Positions 59,555-64,000 of a stretch of 64,000 nt of DNA are shown piece by piece. The stretch spans positions 1 to 64,000 of the forward strand of contig JACJWX010000014.1 of assembly GCA_020636905.1 (NCBI GenBank). The letters run 5' to 3'. The first letter of the stretch is position 1. The number at the start of each line of letters is the position of its first letter. The position numbers and the translations under genes are program-made. The notes under the pieces were generated by a model that saw nothing but the letters and a program-made list of their open reading frames with translations, did no database searches and was not told the DNA's origin. The stretch comes from Actinomycetota bacterium (GTDB taxonomy: Bacteria > Actinomycetota > Thermoleophilia > Miltoncostaeales > Miltoncostaeaceae).

Positions 59555-60348
59555 GGGAGCTTGATCCCCTGCGCCTCGAGCGCGTTCCTGACCCGCTTGC
59601 GCAGTTCACGTCCCACCGCGTGCTGCTGGCCGGGGACCGTCTGGACATAGGCCTTGACGTCGACGCTGATCTGGTTGAAGGCGTCCACGCCGAGCACCAC
59701 GAGGTCGCCGAGCACCCGGTCGGCGAAGTCCGGATCGGCGGTCAGTTCCGCGCCACAGTCCGTGATGATGTCGATGGCCCGATCCACGTCGGCGCTGTAG
59801 GGCAGCGGAACCACGAGCATCGCCCGCGAGTAGCTGCGCGTGGCGTTGCTCGACGTCCTGACATCGCCGTTTGAGACGACGTGACGGACGCCATCAAGCC
59901 CGCGCAGCACCGTGGTCCGGAGCGTGATCGCCTCGACGGTGCCCGAGACGTCGCCCAGTGTGACCTCGTCACCCACCGAATACTGGTTCTCGGTCAGGAT
60001 GCAGAACCCACCGACGAGATCCTGCACCAGGAGGCGTGCCCCGAAGCCGAGGGCGATACCGCCGATCCCCGCCGCGGCCAGCATGGGTCCCACCGGGACG
60101 CCGAGGCGCTCGAGGACGCTGATGCCGACGATCACCCAGATGGCGATCAGCACCGCGGCCCGCAGCACCGCGGCGAGTGTGCGCCCGCGCCGGGCGGCCT
60201 CCTCGCTGGTCGGACTGCCGACGATGCGCCGTTCGAAGCGGCGTGCGAGTCGTGCGGTGACCCACGAGAGCAGCAGGCCCAGCCCGACCAACGCGCCCAC
60301 CGTGCCTCCGCGCTCGGCGAGCGTGTCCCACGACACCAGATCGCTCAT
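59530..60348 (-). CDS. MscS-type mechanosensitive channel
   Basis: This 272-residue small-conductance channel has helices at about 15-33, 50-72 and 85-118. The last contains the pore-lining AAAGIGGIALGFGARLLVQD followed by the beta-domain start YSVGDEVTLGDVSGTVEAIT and VSNGDVRTSSNATR. Length and motifs are those of the short MscS group, giving osmotic protection. The start overlaps the DUF1385 stop (ATGA), placing it at the end of a minus-strand operon. Confidence 0.93.
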   Translation of the reverse strand: MSDLVSWDTLAERGGTVGALVGLGLLLSWVTARLARRFERRIVGSPTSEEAARRGRTLAAVLRAAVLIAIWVIVGISVLERLGVPVGPMLAAAGIGGIALGFGARLLVQDLVGGFCILTENQYSVGDEVTLGDVSGTVEAITLRTTVLRGLDGVRHVVSNGDVRTSSNATRSYSRAMLVVPLPYSADVDRAIDIITDCGAELTADPDFADRVLGDLVVLGVDAFNQISVDVKAYVQTVPGQQHAVGRELRKRVRNALEAQGIKLPYMPVAGD

Positions 60349-61346
60349 CCGGGACCCAGCAACCCCGGGGGATCAATGATGGCGGCCGCGTCGTCGACCT
60401 GCTCGTCGGATTCCGGTTCGGTGGCCGTCGACGGTGCCAGGGCCTCTTTCAGCGCGGCGACCGCCACTTCGAGCTCCTCGGGGCCGGGCTTGCGCGTGGT
60501 CAGTACCTGCGCGGCCATTCCCGGCCAGGAGAGGAATCGCCACCGACCATGGCTCAGGCGTGCCGCCTGGCGCTGGAGTTCGAAGGCCACGGCCGTCACG
60601 ATCGGCCCGCCGATCAACCGGGTGGCGATCAACGCCGGGTAGGTGAAGACTCCGGTGATCGCCAGCACCGCCCCGTAGATGGCGATCGACACCAGGGCCG
60701 ACACCACGAGGAACGACGTTCCGCAGCGGGGGTGGAACCGTGTGAACGTGGCGGCCGCGGCCGCGGTCAGCGGCGCACCCGACTCGCGTGCGGTGATGGC
60801 CTGATGTTCGGCGCCGTGATAGGCGAGGATGCGGCGGAAGGGCGGTAGCAGACTCACCACCAGCAACGTGCACAGCAGCAGCACCAGCCGGATCATCGCG
60901 TCGGCGACGATGAATGCCGCCCCTTCCAGGCCCGCCTCCTTCGCCAGGACCACGGGACCCACACGGAAGGCGAGGATCTGGACGCCTGCCCCCAACAGAC
61001 CGGCCGCGCCGATGAGGATCGTGGCGAGGGTGCCGAGCTTTTCCTCCTCCTCGTCCTCGATCTCGGGATCGTCCCAGCGGAGCCGCTCGCTGACGTTGAA
61101 CGCCTCGGCACCCGTCTTGAGGGCGGTTCGCATCGCGACGACCCCGCGCATGAGCGGCCACCGGGCCCAGCGCCCCCTCGGCGGGTGGATGTCGAAGCCC
61201 TCGGTGACGACCTCGCCGGTGGCGTCCTGGCGTACGGCGACGCCCACGCGGGTGCTGGTTCGCATCATGACGCCGCCGGGAAGTGCGCTCCCGCCCACCA
61301 TCGCCAGCGCTTCACGACTCGCCGTCTCGGCAGCGCCTCCGCTCAT
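60345..61346 (-). CDS. DUF1385 family membrane protein
   Basis: This 333-residue protein of the COG3872/DUF1385 family has ALPGGVMMRTSTRVGVAVRQ near the start, RRILAYHGAEHQAITARESG and RFHPRCGTSFLVVSALVSIA in the membrane part, with four to five helices. The conserved His/Cys motifs suggest metal binding. The family function is unknown. It overlaps both the 103-aa gene upstream and mscS downstream by 4 bases, so all are one operon. Confidence 0.88.
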   Translation of the reverse strand: MSGGAAETASREALAMVGGSALPGGVMMRTSTRVGVAVRQDATGEVVTEGFDIHPPRGRWARWPLMRGVVAMRTALKTGAEAFNVSERLRWDDPEIEDEEEEKLGTLATILIGAAGLLGAGVQILAFRVGPVVLAKEAGLEGAAFIVADAMIRLVLLLCTLLVVSLLPPFRRILAYHGAEHQAITARESGAPLTAAAAATFTRFHPRCGTSFLVVSALVSIAIYGAVLAITGVFTYPALIATRLIGGPIVTAVAFELQRQAARLSHGRWRFLSWPGMAAQVLTTRKPGPEELEVAVAALKEALAPSTATEPESDEQVDDAAAIIDPPGLLGPG

Positions 61347-61654
61347 GCAGTTTCCACGCGAAGCGCGATGTAGAGCTCCACCAGTTGCGCGTCACCGAAG
61401 CCGGCGTTCTTCAGGGCTTCGCGGGCGAGGCGTGAACCATCACGGGCGGCGTCCGCAATGCCCAGGTGAACGTTCAGCAGGAACTCCCCCGACACCGTCC
61501 GTGCGCCCGGGTCGTGGGTCGCGCCGTGAACGGGCCCGGTGCCCGGGGTGGCTTCGAGGGCCTCCCGCAGCAGGTCGGCCGCCTCGTCCGGGAGCACCTG
61601 CGCGCCAAGCGCCGTGAACCGGATGACGTAGGAGTTGTCTGGCTCTGCGGGCAT
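61343..61654 (-). CDS. Small hypothetical protein
   Basis: This 103-residue acidic protein was not recognised. Segments are SYVIRFTALGAQVLPDEAAD, ARTVSGEFLLNVHLGIADAA and AREALKNAGFGDAQLVELYI, suggesting an alpha/beta fold without export signal. ATG 61654 is used because the upstream extension is Arg/Gly-rich and lies antisense-like to the next gene. The stop overlaps the DUF1385 start, so the two are coupled. Confidence 0.65.
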   Translation of the reverse strand: MPAEPDNSYVIRFTALGAQVLPDEAADLLREALEATPGTGPVHGATHDPGARTVSGEFLLNVHLGIADAARDGSRLAREALKNAGFGDAQLVELYIALRVETA

Positions 61655-61665
61655 CGCGCCCCTCA

Positions 61666-62175
61666 CTATCGCATGCTCCTCGCGCCGGTCACGAGGTTGT
61701 CGTCCCGCCAGGAATGAAGGTCGCCCGAGCCGGAGCAGGCGGCCAGGCGGTCCAGCTCGCCGACACGGGAGGCGTGCGAAACGGTGCGGCTGGCGATCCA
61801 GACGAACCCCTCCGGACGCCGATCGACGACCGCCCCCAACCGCACCATGGCGGTGTCCACCTCCCCCATGGCGATCGAACACCCGGGGATGATCGGATGA
61901 TCGCCCACCCGCAGGATCAGGTTGCCCGCTGCGTCGAGCATGTACGGCCCGGCCCCGTCGCTCATCACCACCTCGAGTTGCACGGGAACCAGCACATCGT
62001 CCATGTCGTGGTCGTCCAGCGCACCGAGCCAGCCCCTGGCGCCGTCCGCCTCCGGCCGTGTCACTCCGGCGAAGCGCGGTGGACCTCCTGGCGCCTGCAG
62101 CGCCCAGCGGCGGGTGTGGTCCGATCCACCGAGCCGGCTGTGGCTGGCGGGGACGATGTCGAGCACGGTGGACAA
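61666..62175 (-). CDS. Hypothetical protein
   Basis: This 169-residue soluble protein was not recognised. It has beta-rich segments DVLVPVQLEVVMSDGAGPYM, LILRVGDHPIIPGCSIAMGE and GFVWIASRTVSHASRVGELD. A TTG at 62175 is the longest start; a GTG at 62166 is also possible, and the ribosome-binding site is not clear. It lies 11 bases before the 103-aa gene, as first member of the DUF1385-mscS operon. Confidence 0.6.
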   Translation of the reverse strand: MSTVLDIVPASHSRLGGSDHTRRWALQAPGGPPRFAGVTRPEADGARGWLGALDDHDMDDVLVPVQLEVVMSDGAGPYMLDAAGNLILRVGDHPIIPGCSIAMGEVDTAMVRLGAVVDRRPEGFVWIASRTVSHASRVGELDRLAACSGSGDLHSWRDDNLVTGARSMR

Positions 62176-62253
62176 CTTGGGTGGCGGCCTCCTTCGACCG
62201 CCACCCAGGCTAGCGGGTCGCCGCCGGGAGCAGACATCTCCCGGCGAACCCGG

Positions 62254-62502
62254 CTACTTCTTGCCGGTCAGCCGGTCACCGGTGAAGCCGAGCGCATCCT
62301 TGACGACGCCCTTGAGCGACCCTCCGATGTCTCCGCCCCATCCCTTCGCGGCGACGGCCACCGCGCCCAGCAGCAGCGCCATGGTCACCACGACGCCGAC
62401 GTACTCGACGGTGCCCTGCCCTCGGTTCTCGGACATCCGCCGGAGCAGATCCATCGTCCAGACGGAAACGTGCGATGCCATCGTGTGTGTCATCTGGTTC
62501 AC
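62254..62502 (-). CDS. Flp-type pilin-like protein
   Basis: This 82-residue protein contains a prepilin site ENRGQGTVEYVGVVV (cleavage G|Q, Glu at +5) followed by a hydrophobic helix TMALLLGAVAVAAKGW and a short polar tail ending in Lys. This is the pattern of Flp/Tad minor or major pilins. Its start overlaps the stop of the second pilin-like gene upstream (ATGA). No TadA/B/C, CpaA or secretin-like gene lies in the window, so the assembly system, if any, is elsewhere. Confidence 0.78.
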   Translation of the reverse strand: MNQMTHTMASHVSVWTMDLLRRMSENRGQGTVEYVGVVVTMALLLGAVAVAAKGWGGDIGGSLKGVVKDALGFTGDRLTGKK

Positions 62503-63122
62503 CTTTCAGGTGTTGATCGTTGGTCATCTGCACCTCCGACACCCGCCGGCGAACGACCGGTTCGATCGCGGACGCGCCGCGCCCCGCCGCGCGCGACCTT
62601 GACGCCCACCCGCCGCATCCCTGCGTCGAATGCGAACCCGCCGAGGTCGTAGAGCAGGGCCTCGACGGCGTCGTCTCGCTCCATTCCGCGGTACTCCGCA
62701 AGGCGGCGCATCAATCGACCGCTCCCGCTCCGTCCGTCACGAACCATCTGGATCGGGTTGAGCGCCATGAGCGAGGCCTTCGCGGTGCCGATGGGATCGC
62801 GCACGACCTGACGCACGCGCATCCTGCCGCGATCGGTGAGGCCCCGTCCGAACGCCGATGGATACCTGAGGTACCAGGGCGGATCGGAACGAGGTGTCGC
62901 GACGGCATCGCCGATGGACGGAGCAGCGGGCGCACTGACCGGGCGCGGCGTGTCGTACAGCGGGCGCGCCGCGCCGTCGAGCAGCGACGGTGGATGCGCC
63001 GGGACGTGCCAGGACTGGAGGACCAGTGCGAGTGCGCCGACCATCAACGCGACCACGACGACGATCCCCATGAGTTCGGGTGCCGCCTGGCCGCTGCGAA
63101 ACGTGCTGGTGACTCGGTGCAT
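62499..63122 (-). CDS. Larger pilin-like (pseudopilin) protein
   Basis: This 207-residue protein begins with FRSGQAAPELMGIVVVVALM, a second G|Q-x-x-x-E5 prepilin-like site and hydrophobic helix (about 13-38). Instead of a short tail it has a ~165-residue mature domain (HPPSLLDGAARPLYDTPRPV, RYPSAFGRGLTDRGRMRVRQ, ending in an Arg-rich segment) with no recognised fold. It could be a minor tip pseudopilin or an effector carried by a pilin anchor. It is co-transcribed with the Flp-like gene. Confidence 0.72.
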   Translation of the reverse strand: MHRVTSTFRSGQAAPELMGIVVVVALMVGALALVLQSWHVPAHPPSLLDGAARPLYDTPRPVSAPAAPSIGDAVATPRSDPPWYLRYPSAFGRGLTDRGRMRVRQVVRDPIGTAKASLMALNPIQMVRDGRSGSGRLMRRLAEYRGMERDDAVEALLYDLGGFAFDAGMRRVGVKVARGGARRVRDRTGRSPAGVGGADDQRSTPER

Positions 63123-63276
63123 GCGGCGACGCTACGAACGATCCTGCGGCACGTCCGTCGCCCTTTGCCACGACAGTGCGCCGAACGAGGGCCGGTTCGC
63201 GCACCCGACGGAGCGGGGGGCCGGTGTGGCGGTGGTTACACTTTCCCCGACGCTGTCCTGGCACCGTGGAGAACGA

Positions 63277-63702
63277 ATGTCGCTACTCGACCAGCTCAAT
63301 CAGCACGCGAACCGGCTCGTGGACGAGGTCCAGGGATCGCTCCGAAAAGCGCGGGCCGAAGGCGAGCGCCGCCTGATCCTCCGTCAGCACCGCGCCGCAC
63401 TCGAGGAACTCGGCGAACGTGCCTACAGCCTGATCCGCAGCGGTGAACTCCAGACGGACCTGCTCGACCCCGAGGTGCAGGTCGTTGAATCCAAGCTCGC
63501 CGAGCTCGAGGCGAAGTCGCGGGAGCTCGACGCCGCGTCGACGCCCCCCGACGCGCCCGGACCGCCCGGCGACGCGCACGCGGCGCCCGCCCCGGAGCCG
63601 GCGATTCCACCGGCCGACGAGGCAGCGGAGCCCGTCGCGAACGGTCCCGGTCCCGGATGGGACGCGGCCAACCGCTTCTTCCCCCCATCCGGACGGGTCT
63701 GA
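63277..63702 (+). CDS. Coiled-coil protein with Pro/Ala-rich tail
   Basis: This 141-residue protein has N-terminal LLDQLNQHANRLVDEVQGSL and a heptad-like helical stretch to about residue 90 (LILRQHRAALEELGERAYSL, VVESKLAELEAKSRELDAAS). A Pro/Ala-rich linker and a short end WDAANRFFPPSGRV follow. It has no membrane segment. Such proteins often scaffold zinc-ribbon or envelope proteins, and the next gene indeed encodes a zinc ribbon. ATG 63277 follows GGAGAACGA. Confidence 0.68.
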   Translation: MSLLDQLNQHANRLVDEVQGSLRKARAEGERRLILRQHRAALEELGERAYSLIRSGELQTDLLDPEVQVVESKLAELEAKSRELDAASTPPDAPGPPGDAHAAPAPEPAIPPADEAAEPVANGPGPGWDAANRFFPPSGRV

Positions 63703-63712
63703 CTCAGCCGTT

Positions 63713-63768
63713 CCGACTGGCGCGGGGCGGGGAATTGGTTGTATCCTCGCCGTCCACGCGCCAGTCGG
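63713..63768. promoter_or_regulatory. Inverted repeat enclosing a -10-like element
   Basis: CCGACTGGCGCG (63713-63724) and CGCGCCAGTCGG (63757-63768) are perfect 12-bp inverted copies with 32 bases between. The loop contains TATCCT (63742-63747), a plausible -10 for the zinc-ribbon gene at 63800. It may be the terminator of the preceding gene, or an operator pair that folds the promoter. Confidence 0.55.
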
Positions 63769-63799
63769 CGCAGGCGACCAGACGGGACCGACACGACTC

Positions 63800-64000
63800 A
63801 TGAGGCCGGAACGCGGCGTTCAGGGGCACCATCGTTCGGAAACACCGGTGTGTTACCGGTGCAGCCTTCCGCTTCTCGACGACGCCGAGTACTGCCCCTA
63901 CTGTGAGCAGCCGCTCGATCTCGATCGCGAGTTCTCGCAGCTGGAGGTGGCGGGCCGTGACCGCCGGATCCCGCAGCGGGTGTTGCTCGCGCTCGGCCTG
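63800..64000 (+). CDS. Zinc-ribbon protein, 3'-truncated by the window
   Basis: From the ATG at 63800 the frame is open to the end (67 codons seen). The start contains two CxxC pairs, TPVCYRCSLPLL and AEYCPYCEQPLDLD, forming a rubredoxin-type zinc ribbon, followed by EFSQLEVAGRDRRIPQRVLL, which may lead into a membrane helix. Such zinc-ribbon/membrane proteins are often uncharacterised. The frame is too short within the window for a family call. Confidence 0.7.
   Translation, partial: MRPERGVQGHHRSETPVCYRCSLPLLDDAEYCPYCEQPLDLDREFSQLEVAGRDRRIPQRVLLALGL

Noticed and set aside
1..64000. tRNA, rRNA, CRISPR arrays, integrases or prophage genes
   Set aside because: None was recognised by eye on either strand; short tRNAs could only be excluded with a dedicated scan.

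Overview
The window is GC-rich chromosomal DNA, densely coded, with strong third-position GC, many 1-4 nt stop/start overlaps (ATGA, TGATG, GTGA) and frequent GTG/TTG starts. Gene content points to a free-living, probably motile, aerobic actinobacterium: a fur-katG pair, a beta-phosphoglucomutase/GH65 pair like Rv3400-Rv3401 of Mycobacterium tuberculosis, a feoABC cluster, dynamin-like GTPases, two chemoreceptors, and DUF1385, DUF5718 and DUF1737 proteins. My inference is Actinomycetota, possibly class Thermoleophilia (Solirubrobacterales-like); the sequence alone does not prove this. I see no rRNA, tRNA, CRISPR array, transposase, integrase or phage gene, so this looks like core chromosome with some lineage-specific islands.

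Layout. 1-4670: end of msrB, then a LacI-type regulator divergent from pgmB-GH65 (disaccharide phosphorolysis), with a visible promoter and LacI-type operator. 4802-7030: a secreted protein with seven propeller-like repeats and a three-fold C-terminal repeat. 7098-10875 (minus): a five-gene operon of two exported low-complexity proteins, an ApbE-type FMN transferase, a ferric-reductase-like haem membrane protein and an ECF sigma factor carrying its own membrane anchor and long Ser/Glu-rich tail. It is divergent from a membrane-anchored Ser-Gly repeat protein (11101-12048). 12246-19160: a tightly coupled six-gene envelope or exported-glycan cluster (three glycosyltransferases, an ABC exporter, two APH/choline-kinase-like proteins). 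19146-21178 (minus): a NarL-type two-component system, divergent from fur-katG (21366-24006). 24406-29528: chemoreceptor, small membrane proteins, and an AlkZ-like HTH_42 protein.

29537-34164: histidine phosphatase, DUF5718, cupin, CopC-like and gamma-glutamylcyclotransferase-like genes. A 230-bp inverted-repeat-bounded element (32915-33144) follows, then an FHA-winged-helix protein. 34356-37033: feoABC behind a palindromic operator candidate, convergent with two dynamin-like GTPases (37040-40416). 40553-43492: a second chemoreceptor and an M29 aminopeptidase. 43677-48552: metF, uppP, a DUF1737 gene and metZ (one-carbon and methionine supply, lipid-carrier recycling), an exported unknown and a PilZ protein.

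48959-59554: a methyltransferase, a sugar kinase, a secreted DMFase-like/PKD protein, an RTX-repeat protein, and an LLM flavin oxidoreductase divergent from a coupled set (GCS2-like ligase, NAD(P)-binding oxidoreductase, propeller lipoprotein, GT87-like glycosyltransferase). 59530-63122 (minus): MscS channel, DUF1385, two small unknowns and two pilin-like proteins with G|Q...E prepilin sites. 63277-64000: a coiled-coil protein and the start of a zinc-ribbon protein cut by the window edge.

The best candidate for a little-described system is 7098-12048, an apparent extracytoplasmic flavin/haem electron-transfer module with a membrane-tethered sigma factor and exported Ser/Gly/His-rich proteins. 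Next come the inverted-repeat element at 32915-33144, the pilin-like pair near 62254-63122, and the three-fold repeat at the end of the 4802-7030 protein.
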